A DNA stretch of 64,000 nucleotides from UBA3069 sp050633465 (lineage in GTDB: Bacteria; Pseudomonadota; Alphaproteobacteria; Rhodobacterales; Rhodobacteraceae): assembly GCA_050633465.1 (NCBI GenBank), contig JBOEGO010000029.1, positions 45,572 through 109,571 on the forward strand, given 5' to 3'. This document shows positions 1 through 9,539 of the stretch, piece by piece; the stretch's first letter is position 1, and each line of letters opens with the position of its first letter. A model generated the notes under the pieces. It was not told where the DNA came from. It saw only the letters and a program-made list of their open reading frames with translations, and did not search any database. The position numbers and the translations under genes were made by a program.

Positions 1-438
1 CGCTTCCTGCTTGGGCAGGGCACCACATCCGGCCATTTCGCCACCTCAGACCGGCTGGCACCCGATCTCGCTAATCTGTTCGAAGACCCTCTGGAACGCG
101 ACACCCCCTTCGAAGGCACCCTCGAGGATGTATTCCAACGCTCCGCGGCGCATTTCCTATCTTATAATGGCAACATCCTGTTTGACGTGCTTAGCCTGCG
201 CGCACATGTGCGCGCGGTGCCGGATGTCTTCGAATCTGTCGCGCATTCCGCACACCAATTCCGCGAAGACGTTTTAGCGGGCAAATTCAGGAATTTACCC
301 TCCGAAGAAACACTCGGATCACTGGCCTTTCTGCTGCCGATCTATCCGAAACTCTTCGAGACCGCGCACCCCGACACAACCGGCCCCAGCGCCATCGCCA
401 CCTCCCTCTACGATGCGGCGCATGCCACCCTGTGCTGA
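1..438 (+). CDS. C-terminal part of an uncharacterised protein
   Basis: The reading frame is open from the first base to a TGA at 436-438, so the window holds the last 145 residues of a gene that begins upstream. The residues look like a normal soluble protein, with no membrane segment, no cysteine cluster and no repeat. I do not recognise the family. It ends 111 bp before the IclR gene on the same strand, so it is probably a separate transcription unit. An ATG at 187 lies inside this frame but is not a likely start because the upstream codons read as coding sequence. Confidence 0.6.
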   Translation, partial: RFLLGQGTTSGHFATSDRLAPDLANLFEDPLERDTPFEGTLEDVFQRSAAHFLSYNGNILFDVLSLRAHVRAVPDVFESVAHSAHQFREDVLAGKFRNLPSEETLGSLAFLLPIYPKLFETAHPDTTGPSAIATSLYDAAHATLC

Positions 439-549
439 GGTTTGATCAGCCGAACGTTAGGTGCACCAACTGTCCCTTACCCTGCTATGCTTGACCTGAT
501 GCTGCCGAATTCATAGGCATTGTATGGGTTTTCCGCAGGATAGATCGTC

Positions 550-1287
550 GTGGATACAGCAAAGACAGCCAGTTCAGCCACCGATCCGTCGCAGCGCGGT
601 GTTGCTGCGGTAGACCGCGCATTGTTGATCGTTGCCGCACTGGAAGCGGGCAACATGCCGCGCAACCTATCGGAAATTTCCCGCGCCACCGGCCTGCACA
701 AAAGCACAATCCTGCGCATCCTCGAATCCCTGCAATCGGCGGGCTATGTCATGCGGGTCGAAGATTCAAAATACGCGCTGGGGCCAACGATCATGCAGTT
801 GGGCATGGCCTATGAGCGCAGCAACCCCCTGCGCCATCATCTGCTGCCGGTGCTGGAACAGCTGGTAGAACTGGGGATGGAAAGCCCCTCGTTTCATGTG
901 CGTCAAACGGCGGATGAACGTCTGTGCCTGTTCCGGCTAAACTCGCATCATTCGACGCTGGACCGGGTGCATGCGGGGGACCGGCTTCCGATCCGGTTGG
1001 GTGCGGCGGGCAAGGTTTTGCTGGCATTTGATAGCGACCCGGCGCAGGGGCACGACATGGATAAAATCCGGCGTGATTGTTTTGCCGTGTCACTGGGGGA
1101 ACGCGACCCCCTATGTGCGGGGATTGCCGCGCCGGTGTTTTCGGCCAGGGGTCGGCTATTGGGTGCCTTATCGTTTTCCGGCCCACGCGAGCGTTTCACA
1201 AATGCCGATGTCGAACGGATGAAACCCGTGATGCTGGATGCGGCGCGCGGCCTGAGCTCCGGGTTGGGCGGAGCCTATCCTGCTTAG
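550..1287 (+). CDS. IclR-family transcriptional regulator
   Basis: The 245-residue product has the normal IclR layout: a winged helix-turn-helix over about residues 17-75 (AVDRALLIVAAL, then LSEISRATGLHKSTILRIL) and an effector-binding domain over about 90-240, including RLGAAGKVLLA and GIAAPVF. The start is a GTG. IclR proteins usually sense a small organic acid or aromatic and control an adjacent catabolic operon. Here the next three genes on the same strand encode a beta-hydroxyacid dehydrogenase and a TcuA/TcuB pair, so it is the probable regulator of that operon. Known tcu systems usually use a LysR regulator, so an IclR gene here is a variation. The ligand is unknown. Confidence 0.88.
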   Translation: MDTAKTASSATDPSQRGVAAVDRALLIVAALEAGNMPRNLSEISRATGLHKSTILRILESLQSAGYVMRVEDSKYALGPTIMQLGMAYERSNPLRHHLLPVLEQLVELGMESPSFHVRQTADERLCLFRLNSHHSTLDRVHAGDRLPIRLGAAGKVLLAFDSDPAQGHDMDKIRRDCFAVSLGERDPLCAGIAAPVFSARGRLLGALSFSGPRERFTNADVERMKPVMLDAARGLSSGLGGAYPA

Positions 1288-1376
1288 CAAGCCCGGCGTG
1301 TGGCACAAAGAATTTGTTGCGCCAGACGGAACAGTTGGTCTATTTTCGGAAAATCGCACAGCCGGAGTAGACCGAA

Positions 1377-2258
1377 ATGACCCAACCAATAATCGGATTT
1401 GCAGGGCTGGGCGTGATGGGAGAGCCGATCTGCCGTAATATCCTGACCAAATCCGGTGCCCGCGTGCATGTGTTCGACACCAGGGCCGAACCCGTTGAAC
1501 GGCTGGTCAGCCATGGCGCAGTGGCAGCACCCAGCGTGGCCGATCTGGCCGCGACGGTGGATATTTTGTTTCTGTCCCTGCCCGGCGGTCCGCAGGTCGA
1601 AGCCGTGGTTTGCGGCGATGACGGCGTTTTGGCCCATGGCAAACCGGGGTTGTTGCTGGTCGATATGTCCACCGCGCCCGTCGGGTTGACCCGTTTCATT
1701 GCGGGCCGGATGGAGGCGAAATCCATGCGCTTTGCCGATGCCCCCGTGGCGCGCACACGACAGGCGGCCGAGGATGGAACCCTGTCGATCATGGTTGGCG
1801 CATCCCCCGATGTATTCGATGAAATCCGCCCGTTGCTGGACCATGCGGCGTCGGATGTGACCCATTGTGGCGCGGTGGGCTGTGGGCAGGTAGTGAAAAT
1901 CCTGAACAACATGGTGCTGTTTGAAACGGTGGTGGCATTATCCGAGGCCTTGGCGCTGGGGCGCGGTGCAGGCGTGGACCCCGCATTGTTGTTCGACACC
2001 CTGTCGAAAGGATCAGCCGACAGTTTCGCCCTGCGCAATCACGGCATAAAGGCGATGCTGCCCGATACTTTCCCCACGGGTGCCTTCCCCACCGAATACG
2101 CGCTCAAGGATGTCAGCTATGCGCTGGATCTGGCCACCACCACGGGGCTGCGCGCCCATGGGGCCGAACTGGCGCAGGCAAGGATGCAAAAGGCCGCCAA
2201 GGCAGGATATGGCGCCGAGTATTTCCCCGTTCTGGCCCGCGTGATGGACAAGGCCTAA
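1377..2258 (+). CDS. NAD(P)-dependent beta-hydroxyacid dehydrogenase (3-hydroxyisobutyrate dehydrogenase-like)
   Basis: The 293-residue product has the family length. The Rossmann motif GLGVMG is at residues 10-15 and the catalytic lysine stretch GQVVKILNN places Lys at 174. The family oxidises a beta-hydroxyacid such as 3-hydroxyisobutyrate, tartronate semialdehyde or 2-hydroxymethylglutarate with NAD or NADP. The usual substrate loop DAPVSGG is replaced by DAPVARTRQAAEDGTL at 121-136, so the substrate is probably not 3-hydroxyisobutyrate itself. A Shine-Dalgarno-like CGGAG lies at 1363-1367. The stop is 3 bp before tcuA, which indicates a shared transcript. Confidence 0.85.
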   Translation: MTQPIIGFAGLGVMGEPICRNILTKSGARVHVFDTRAEPVERLVSHGAVAAPSVADLAATVDILFLSLPGGPQVEAVVCGDDGVLAHGKPGLLLVDMSTAPVGLTRFIAGRMEAKSMRFADAPVARTRQAAEDGTLSIMVGASPDVFDEIRPLLDHAASDVTHCGAVGCGQVVKILNNMVLFETVVALSEALALGRGAGVDPALLFDTLSKGSADSFALRNHGIKAMLPDTFPTGAFPTEYALKDVSYALDLATTTGLRAHGAELAQARMQKAAKAGYGAEYFPVLARVMDKA

Positions 2259-2261
2259 CCG

Positions 2262-3647
2262 ATGCCGCAATGGGACGTTTTGATTGCGGGGGGCGGCAAT
2301 GCGGCGCTGTGCGCAGCCATTGCCGCCGCGCGTCGCGGTGCCAGCGTGCTGGTCGCCGAAGCCGCGCCAAAATTCTATCGCGGTGGCAATACGCGCCACA
2401 CCCGCAACATGCGCTGCGCCCATGACCACGCCACCGGCACCCTGACCGGCCCCTACCCCGAGTCCGAATTTTTTGACGACCTGATGCGCGTGACGGATGG
2501 CAACACCGATCAGGCACTGGCGCGGATGATGATTGCACGGTCCGGGGATATGCTGGGTTGGATTCAGGAACAGGGCGTCGGGTTTCAGCCGTCACTGGGG
2601 GGCACGATCAGCCTGGGGCGGACCAATTCGTTTTTTCTGGGCGGGGGGCGGTCGATGCTGAATGCGCTGTATCGCACGGCGCAATCGCTGGGCGTAGAGG
2701 TGCGTTATGAACACGAGGTCACGGGCCTGACGCTGGATGGTGATAGGTTCCACAGCGCCACACTGCGCCACCCGACTGGCGAAGAGGACATTACCGCCAG
2801 CGCATTCATCGCCGCCTGTGGCGGGTTTCAGGCCGATTTTGACTGGCTGAAACAGGGGTGGGGTGACAAGGCCGACAATTTTCTGATCCGTGGCACGCCC
2901 TATAATCGCGGCACCGTGACACGGATGTTGATTGATCAGGGCCTGATGCAGATCGGTGATGCCAGCCAATGCCACGCCGTTGCGATTGATGCCCGTGCGC
3001 CGCGCTATGACGGTGGTATTATCACGCGGCTGGATTGCGTGGTTTTGGGCGTGGTGGTGAACACGCACGCCCGGCGCTTTTATGACGAGGGCGAGGACAT
3101 CTGGCCCAAACGTTATGCGATCTGGGGCCGGTTGGTGGCCGACCAGCCGGATCAAAAGGCGTTTATCATTTTTGACGCGCCCAATATTCCACGCTTCATG
3201 CCATCGCTATACCCGCCGGTTTCTGCGGATAGCATCGCAGAACTGGCGGTGAAACTGGGGCTGGATGCTGATGCGCTGGGCCGCACCATTACAGAATTCA
3301 ACGCCGCCGTGGTGGGGGGCAAACCCTTTGATACATCCGAACAGGACGGCAATACCACCAAGGGGCTGGCCATTGAAAAAACCAACTGGGCGCAACGGAT
3401 CGAACAGGCCCCGTTTTACGCCTATCCGGTGCGGCCCGGCATCACCTTCACCTATCTGGGGGTCAAGGTTGATAAACAAGCCCGCGCCCTGATGGCCGAT
3501 GGCAGGCCTGCGCAAAATATCTATGCTGCGGGGGAAATCATGGCGGGCAATATTCTGGGTCAGGGATATGCCGCCGGGATCGGTATGACCATCGGCGCGG
3601 TGTTCGGCCGCATCGCCGGAGAGGAGGCCGCAACCCATGCCCCATAG
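2262..3647 (+). CDS. tcuA: FAD-dependent tricarballylate dehydrogenase-like flavoprotein
   Basis: The 461-residue flavoprotein belongs to the succinate dehydrogenase/fumarate reductase flavoprotein superfamily. The dinucleotide-binding motif AGGGNAALCAA lies near residue 8, followed by a GGNTRHTRN loop, and the C-terminal FAD segment GEIMAGNILGQGYAAGIGM is present. In Salmonella, TcuA oxidises tricarballylate to cis-aconitate and passes electrons to the membrane protein TcuB. The downstream gene overlaps it by 11 bp and encodes a TcuB homologue, which supports the name. No TcuC-type permease gene is seen nearby, and the operon begins with a beta-hydroxyacid dehydrogenase, so the true substrate may be a different tricarboxylate or unsaturated acid. 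Confidence 0.85.
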   Translation: MPQWDVLIAGGGNAALCAAIAAARRGASVLVAEAAPKFYRGGNTRHTRNMRCAHDHATGTLTGPYPESEFFDDLMRVTDGNTDQALARMMIARSGDMLGWIQEQGVGFQPSLGGTISLGRTNSFFLGGGRSMLNALYRTAQSLGVEVRYEHEVTGLTLDGDRFHSATLRHPTGEEDITASAFIAACGGFQADFDWLKQGWGDKADNFLIRGTPYNRGTVTRMLIDQGLMQIGDASQCHAVAIDARAPRYDGGIITRLDCVVLGVVVNTHARRFYDEGEDIWPKRYAIWGRLVADQPDQKAFIIFDAPNIPRFMPSLYPPVSADSIAELAVKLGLDADALGRTITEFNAAVVGGKPFDTSEQDGNTTKGLAIEKTNWAQRIEQAPFYAYPVRPGITFTYLGVKVDKQARALMADGRPAQNIYAAGEIMAGNILGQGYAAGIGMTIGAVFGRIAGEEAATHAP

Positions 3648-4740
3648 CACCCCCGCCCTGACCGAAGCAGACCGCCTGATGACCGTGTGCAATTCCTGCC
3701 GCTATTGCGAAGGACTGTGTGCCGTGTTCCCGGCTATGGAAATGAAACGCGCCTTTAGCGATGGCGATCTGAACCATCTGGCGAACCTGTGCCATTCATG
3801 CGGGGCCTGTTACCACGATTGCCAGTTTTCGCCGCCGCATGAATTTAACGTCAACGTGCCGCAGGTGCTGGCGCAGGTAAGGGGTGAAAGCTACGCCCAT
3901 TACGCATGGCCCGCCGCCGCGCGACCCCTGTTTGCGCGTCACGGTATGGTTCTGGCGCTGGGCATTGTCGCCGGTTTCGCGCTGTTCATGCTGGGGTTTG
4001 TCGCCATGCAGGATGCAGGCGCGATCTGGTCGGCGCATCGGGCGGATAACGGGTTTTACGCGCTGATGCCCCATAATGTGATGGTCACGGTGTTTGGCGC
4101 GGCTTTCGCATGGATGCTGCTGGCCGTGTTCATGGGCGCACGGGCATTCTGGCGCGATGCGGGGGCGGTTGATATGGCCGCAACCGACCACGCCAGCGCC
4201 GCACATGATGCTGCGCGCCTGACCTATCTGGATGGGGGCGGGCAGGGCTGTTTCAACGCTGATGATACGCCCACAGATCGCCGCCGCCTGTGGCACCATC
4301 TGACGTTTTACGGGTTCTTGCTGTGCTTTGCCTCCACCTCGCTTGCCACGGTTTACCATTACGTGCTGGGGCGGCCTGCGCCCTATTCTTGGTGGGATGC
4401 ACCGGCGTTGCTGGGCATTTTAGGCGGGATCGGTCTGGTGATTGGGGCGGGCGGGTTGCTCTATGCAAAACTGACGCGGCTGGATGATCTGAAAACGCCG
4501 GGATTTCGCGGAATGGAATATGGGTTTGTCGTGATCCTGTTGCTGACGGGCGCATCGGGGCTGTTGCTGCGGTTTTTGGGGCATACGCCGCTGATGGGGG
4601 TGCTGCTGGCGCTGCATCTGGGGGCGGTTCTGACCTTTTTCCTGACCATGCCCTATGGCAAATTTGTGCATGGGCTATACCGCTATCTGGCGCTGGCCCG
4701 TTATGCGCGTGACAGCCGCAAGGCGGGGCACCACCCCTGA
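3637..4740 (+). CDS. tcuB: TcuB-like 4Fe-4S membrane protein, electron acceptor of TcuA
   Basis: The 367-residue product has two ferredoxin-type cysteine clusters, Cys18/21/24/28 and Cys52/55/58/62, followed by a six-helix membrane region with several histidines, resembling a cytochrome b-type quinone-reducing subunit. TcuB reoxidises the reduced FAD of TcuA and feeds electrons to the respiratory chain. The gene begins inside the end of tcuA with an 11-bp overlap and a good GAGGAGG ribosome-binding site, so the two are translationally coupled. Its length matches characterised TcuB proteins. It acts in the inner membrane with the Fe-S domain on the cytoplasmic side. Confidence 0.87.
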   Translation: MPHSTPALTEADRLMTVCNSCRYCEGLCAVFPAMEMKRAFSDGDLNHLANLCHSCGACYHDCQFSPPHEFNVNVPQVLAQVRGESYAHYAWPAAARPLFARHGMVLALGIVAGFALFMLGFVAMQDAGAIWSAHRADNGFYALMPHNVMVTVFGAAFAWMLLAVFMGARAFWRDAGAVDMAATDHASAAHDAARLTYLDGGGQGCFNADDTPTDRRRLWHHLTFYGFLLCFASTSLATVYHYVLGRPAPYSWWDAPALLGILGGIGLVIGAGGLLYAKLTRLDDLKTPGFRGMEYGFVVILLLTGASGLLLRFLGHTPLMGVLLALHLGAVLTFFLTMPYGKFVHGLYRYLALARYARDSRKAGHHP

Positions 4741-4803
4741 CGGGGCTGTTCATTGCGGCAAATTTCATGCGATGGTTGTCGCCAATACTCCATCGGGCCA
4801 CCC

Positions 4804-6036
4804 ATGACCAAACTGCTGCACACCGCCGACATTCACCTTGATTCCCCGCTTCACTCGCTCGCCCTGCGCGACGAGGGGCTGCGCGACACTGTGCAAACTG
4901 CCACCCGCACCGCGTTCACCCGCATCATTGATACTGCGCTGGCCGAAAACGCCACGCTGCTGATCGCTGGTGATCTGTTCGACGGGGCCGCACGCAGCGC
5001 CAAAACCGCGGCATTTCTGATTGCCCAGCTGGACAGGCTGCGCCGCGCGGGCATTCAGGTGTTTTACATCAAGGGCAACCACGATGCCGAAAACCCCATT
5101 ACCGGTGCAATTGACCTGCCCGACAATGTGCATGTGTTCGACGGGCATGGCGGCATGGCGCAGATCACAGGCACCGATATCTGGGTGCATGGGGTCAGCT
5201 TCAGCGGGCGGCACGCGCCTGACAGCCTGTTGGGGAAATTTGCCGCGCCTGTGCCGGATGCGATGAATATCGCGATGCTGCATTCCTCGCTGTCCGGTGC
5301 GCAGGGGCATGACGATTACGCGCCCTGTTCGGTGGCAGAACTGGCGCAGATGGGGTTTGATTACTGGGCGCTGGGCCATATCCACAAACGCCAGATTCAC
5401 AGCACCGCGCCATGGGTGGTGATGCCCGGCATCCCGCAGGGCCGCGATATCGGCGAGGCAGGGGCGAAGTCCGCCACGCTTTTGACCATCACGGATGGCC
5501 GGATCGCGGTGGAAGAGGTGCCAACATCCGCCGCCGAGTTCATGGAACTGTCCGTCGATGTCACAGGGTTGGACGGCGACGATGCCCTGCGCAGCCACCT
5601 GCGCCAATCCCTGCGCGATCTGGCGGCAGGGCTGGCATTGGATGCGGGGCTGGTTCGGCTGACCATCGCCGGGGCCAGCCCGCGCAAATGGCAGATTCTG
5701 CGCGATCAGGATATGTGGCTGGAAACGGCGCATGGTTTTGCCCGCGACACTGGCAAGCTGTGGCTGGATAAGGTCACGTTTGACCTGACCGCGCCCGATG
5801 CCGCGCAATCCGGTGCGGCGGTCGATGAACTGGCGCAGATCATGGCGCAAATACAGAGCGAACCCGGTTTCGCCGCGACGCTGGCCAGCACGCTGGATAC
5901 CATCATGTCGGAAATACCCGCCCATCGCCGTGCGGCATTGATACCCGATGAAACCGCCGCCGCCGGTCTGGGGCAGGCCTTGGCCAGTGCCGGGGCCACG
6001 CGGATCATCGCCGCGATGAAAGGGGCCGCAGAATGA
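4804..6036 (+). CDS. Metallophosphoesterase DNA-repair exonuclease (YhaO/SbcD-like)
   Basis: From the ATG at 4804 the protein has 410 residues and shows the five calcineurin-type phosphoesterase blocks in order: LLHTADIHLDSPL, AGDLFDG, KGNHDAE, LHSS and ALGHIHKRQ. These bind two metal ions and cut DNA phosphodiesters in the Mre11/SbcD fold. An ATG at 4753 would add 17 residues of no recognisable character, and homologues begin close to the first phosphoesterase block. The stop overlaps the start of the next gene (ATGA at 6033-6036), an SbcC-like ATPase, so the two form a complex-encoding pair. It resembles the YhaO/YhaN pair more than canonical SbcCD. Confidence 0.85.
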   Translation: MTKLLHTADIHLDSPLHSLALRDEGLRDTVQTATRTAFTRIIDTALAENATLLIAGDLFDGAARSAKTAAFLIAQLDRLRRAGIQVFYIKGNHDAENPITGAIDLPDNVHVFDGHGGMAQITGTDIWVHGVSFSGRHAPDSLLGKFAAPVPDAMNIAMLHSSLSGAQGHDDYAPCSVAELAQMGFDYWALGHIHKRQIHSTAPWVVMPGIPQGRDIGEAGAKSATLLTITDGRIAVEEVPTSAAEFMELSVDVTGLDGDDALRSHLRQSLRDLAAGLALDAGLVRLTIAGASPRKWQILRDQDMWLETAHGFARDTGKLWLDKVTFDLTAPDAAQSGAAVDELAQIMAQIQSEPGFAATLASTLDTIMSEIPAHRRAALIPDETAAAGLGQALASAGATRIIAAMKGAAE

Positions 6037-9000
6037 TCCGCCTGCGCCGGTTTCAACTGGACCTGTTCGGGCATTTTTCCGGCAAGGCGTTTGATTTTGG
6101 CGATGCCCCGCAGGGCACCCCCGATTTCCATGTCATCTATGGCCCGAACGAGGCAGGGAAATCCACCACGATGGAGGGATTTTTGCGCCTGCTCTACGGG
6201 TTTCCGCACCGCGATCCCTATGATTTCATGCATCAGCGCAAAAATATGCGGGTGTCCGGCGTGCTGGACATTGACGGCGATCCCCGCGCCCTGACCCGCC
6301 TGCCTGTCCGCATCGGGTCGCTGTTGGATGGCAACAATGCCGCCCTGCCAGACGCCACGCTGCTGGCGCATCTGGGTGGGCTGAATGAACAGGATTACCG
6401 CCAGTTGCTGTGTCTGGATGATGACACCATCGAACGCGGCGGAGAGGAAATAGCCAGCAGCAAGGGCGACATCGGGCGGCTGTTGTTTTCTGCGGCGGCG
6501 GGGGTCAGCGACCTGACCGGCGTGTTGGATCACACCCGCGAACAGGCCGATGCCCTGTATCGCAAACGCGCCAGCACCACCGAACTGGCCAAGCTGAAAA
6601 AACAACTGGCCGAGGTCGAGCGCCAGATCAAGGAACACGACATCCCCGCTGCCGCCTATCGCAAACTGAAACAGGCGCTGGATACGGCACAGGCAGAGGA
6701 GGAGAACATCAAGGCAGAGCGCGATAGATTGCGCCGCGCATATGCCCGCACGCAGGCGCAGGCCAAGGCCCTGCCAATGTTAACCGAGGTGGATCGCCTA
6801 AGCGCTGAACTGGCGCCCTTTGCCGGTTACCCGCCCCATCTGGATATTGATCCGGAAACCTTGGTTGACATGCTGGCACGGCAAGGTCAGGCCGAAACAA
6901 AGGCCACGCAACTGGATCAGGATCTGACAGCGCAGGCAGCGGCGCGTGACGCCCTGCGCCTTGCGCCCGAACAGGCAGGGCTGGGTGATGCGCTGGACGA
7001 TCTGGATGACCTGCGCAGCCGCTATACGACCGCCGATCTGGACCTGCCCAAACGACGTGCCAGCCTGACCGAAGTGCAGGACAGGATGCGGCTGATTGCC
7101 CGCGATCTGGGGGCAGTGGCGGGGGTTTCGCCGCAATCACTGTGCCCGACTTCGGCCCAGTTGGCCGAACTGGCCGCGGCACAACTGGCACAGCATGATT
7201 GCCAACGCCAGTTCGAGGCGGAACAAGCCGAGGTCGAGGCGCTGGCCCTGCGTCTGGGTTTGGCGCAGGCGGGGCTGGATGCCCTGTTAAAGATGCATAA
7301 TGCGCCCTCGGGGGTTGGGGCGGTTCTGCATCGTTTTTCGGTGGACACGCTGGCCCCGCAATACGCCGCCGCACAACAGGCCATGCAGGATGCCAGAACC
7401 CGCCGCGACATAGCGCTGGATGCGCTGACGTTACATGGGCAGGCGTTCGATGCCCTGCCCCCCTGCAATCTGGACCCCGAGGAAGCCGGGGCATGCGCCG
7501 CCCGCCACAGCGCCCGATCCAGCAAATTGGAACAGGCCCGCGATCTGTTGCAATCCCAACAGCAAAGGGAAGAAACCCTAACCGCCAAATCACAGCAAAT
7601 CACCACGGCGCAGGGGCTGATCACTGATAGCAAGGCCCAAGAGCAACAGGCCACCCGCGACACCCTGTGGCAACAGCACCTTGCTACATTAGACCAAACC
7701 ACCGCCGATGCGTTTGCCAAGGCAATGCAGGCGGTCGATGCCAGCGCCAAACAGCGCCTGACCCAAGCCAGCGATATTGGTGTTCTGCGCAATCTGGCGG
7801 AACAACGCGCCGTATTAAAGGTAGAGCTAAACGCCACAACCAACCACATCGCGCAATTGGAGCAAGCGGTTGATGATGCGGCCCGCCCCCTGACAGATGC
7901 TGCCGTGGCTGCGGGATTGCCCGCCACAGTTGCCCCTGCGATTATTGCCAGTTGGGTTACCAAGCAGCACAGCGCCCGTCTGGCCGAAACACATCTGGCG
8001 CGGGTCACCTCTGATCATGCGGCCACGCTGGACAAGGCCGCGCGGCTGGTCGCCGCGTTGGGCGCGTTGATCCCGCTGGATACGCCCGATTTTGAAACGC
8101 TGGTTGCTGCTGCGCGTAACCTGCATAAATCCGAACAGCAAAGCGCGGAACAAACGGGACATGCGCGCAAATCCGTCAACGAGATGGAGGAAGAGCACGC
8201 CCGCCGCCTGACCCGGCTGGAAAATTACCAAAAGGCAGCCTCGGCCGCCGATACTGTGTGGCGCGATCTGGTGGCACAGCATTTTGACAATGCCCTGCCG
8301 CCCGAGGCTCTGGAGGCTTCGCTGGACCCGTTGCGCGACCTTAGGGCGCTGTCTGAACAGGCGGGCGCGATCAGGCACCAGATCACTGCAATGCAGGATG
8401 ATCAGGCCGATTTTACCGCACGGATCAGTGCGATTGCCACACCGCAGGGGGTAAATGCCGATGATCCGGTTCAGGCCCATGCCACCCTGCGCGACATGGC
8501 CCGCGCCGCACAAGATGCGGACCGCCAGCACAAAACCATAACCGCGCAAATCACAGAGGATCAGGCAACGCTGGCCAAGGTGCAGGGCGATCTGGGTGCC
8601 ATCACCCAAGAGATCGCAACACTGGCAGCGCTGTTCCCGCCAGAAGTGGATTGCACCACCCTGCCCAAGCTGCGCCTGGCTGTTGCACAGGCACGGGATG
8701 CAATTGCCAAACGCAACCGGCTGGCCGGTTTGGTCGCTGATATATGCAGCTGCCTTTCGTCGGAAACACTGGCATTTGCGCGGGATGATCTGCAGGGGTT
8801 GAACGCTGGTGATCTAGGCGCGGCAATGGCAGCGCAGCAGGACGACCTGAACCAGATCGAAGAAACCCTGACCAGCGCGATAGAAACCCGCAGCGGTGCG
8901 CGCCACGCCCTGAACGCCGTGACAGGTGACGCCGATATCGCCGCCCTGAACGAACAGAAAGCCACGCTTGAGGCCCAGATCGAGGACACCGCCCTGCGCT

Positions 9001-9470
9001 ATCTGGAGCTGGATCTGGGTCACCATCTGGCCCAAGAGGCGATCCGCCGGTATCGCGATGCCCACCGCAGCACCATGATGGATGCCACCGAACAGGCATT
9101 TGCCGACCTGACCAACGGGGCATACCCGCATTTGCGCACGCAACCCGATGGCACAAACGAGGTATTGCTGGCGCTGGACAGCGCAGGCATGGCCAAACAG
9201 GCGCAGGATATGTCCAAGGGCACGCGGTTCCAGCTGTATCTGGCCCTGCGTGCTGCCGCCTATGAACAGCTTGCCACGCAGGGCATTTGCCTGCCGTTTT
9301 TCTGCGATGACATTTTCGAAACCTTTGACGAAGGGCGCACTCGTGCCGCCTGTCGCCTGATGGGGCGGATCGGGCGGCGCGGGCAGGCGATATATCTGAC
9401 GCATCACCAGCATGTGGTTGATATCGCGCAGGATGAATGTGGAGACGGGGTGGTTATTCACAGGCTATAG
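6033..9470 (+). CDS. SMC/SbcC-like AAA ATPase with long coiled coils (YhaN-like)
   Basis: The 1,145-residue protein has an N-terminal Walker A (GPNEAGKSTTMEGF, about residues 38-51), about 850 residues of alternating Gln/Ala/Glu-rich coiled coil, and a C-terminal lobe with a signature-like SKGTRFQLYLALRAA and Walker B LPFFCDDIFETFDEG. This is the Rad50/SbcC organisation, but no CxxC zinc hook is visible in the coiled coil, as in YhaN-type proteins. It should pair with the overlapping metallophosphoesterase to process DNA ends or hairpins. The size is at the high end for the family. No frameshift is evident. Confidence 0.85.
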   Translation: MIRLRRFQLDLFGHFSGKAFDFGDAPQGTPDFHVIYGPNEAGKSTTMEGFLRLLYGFPHRDPYDFMHQRKNMRVSGVLDIDGDPRALTRLPVRIGSLLDGNNAALPDATLLAHLGGLNEQDYRQLLCLDDDTIERGGEEIASSKGDIGRLLFSAAAGVSDLTGVLDHTREQADALYRKRASTTELAKLKKQLAEVERQIKEHDIPAAAYRKLKQALDTAQAEEENIKAERDRLRRAYARTQAQAKALPMLTEVDRLSAELAPFAGYPPHLDIDPETLVDMLARQGQAETKATQLDQDLTAQAAARDALRLAPEQAGLGDALDDLDDLRSRYTTADLDLPKRRASLTEVQDRMRLIARDLGAVAGVSPQSLCPTSAQLAELAAAQLAQHDCQRQFEAEQAEVEALALRLGLAQAGLDALLKMHNAPSGVGAVLHRFSVDTLAPQYAAAQQAMQDARTRRDIALDALTLHGQAFDALPPCNLDPEEAGACAARHSARSSKLEQARDLLQSQQQREETLTAKSQQITTAQGLITDSKAQEQQATRDTLWQQHLATLDQTTADAFAKAMQAVDASAKQRLTQASDIGVLRNLAEQRAVLKVELNATTNHIAQLEQAVDDAARPLTDAAVAAGLPATVAPAIIASWVTKQHSARLAETHLARVTSDHAATLDKAARLVAALGALIPLDTPDFETLVAAARNLHKSEQQSAEQTGHARKSVNEMEEEHARRLTRLENYQKAASAADTVWRDLVAQHFDNALPPEALEASLDPLRDLRALSEQAGAIRHQITAMQDDQADFTARISAIATPQGVNADDPVQAHATLRDMARAAQDADRQHKTITAQITEDQATLAKVQGDLGAITQEIATLAALFPPEVDCTTLPKLRLAVAQARDAIAKRNRLAGLVADICSCLSSETLAFARDDLQGLNAGDLGAAMAAQQDDLNQIEETLTSAIETRSGARHALNAVTGDADIAALNEQKATLEAQIEDTALRYLELDLGHHLAQEAIRRYRDAHRSTMMDATEQAFADLTNGAYPHLRTQPDGTNEVLLALDSAGMAKQAQDMSKGTRFQLYLALRAAAYEQLATQGICLPFFCDDIFETFDEGRTRAACRLMGRIGRRGQAIYLTHHQHVVDIAQDECGDGVVIHRL

Positions 9471-9539
9471 CTGCGCTTGCCTTTGCGGGGCAGGCCGCCC
9501 ATAGTTTGACCAATCGCACCGCTTGCAAGGACTGGTATC

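Noticed and set aside
3796..4359. Long minus-strand open frames opposite tcuB and many other genes
   Set aside because: They mirror the codon pattern of the plus-strand genes, encode Arg/His/Gln-rich sequences without domains, and have no ribosome-binding sites.
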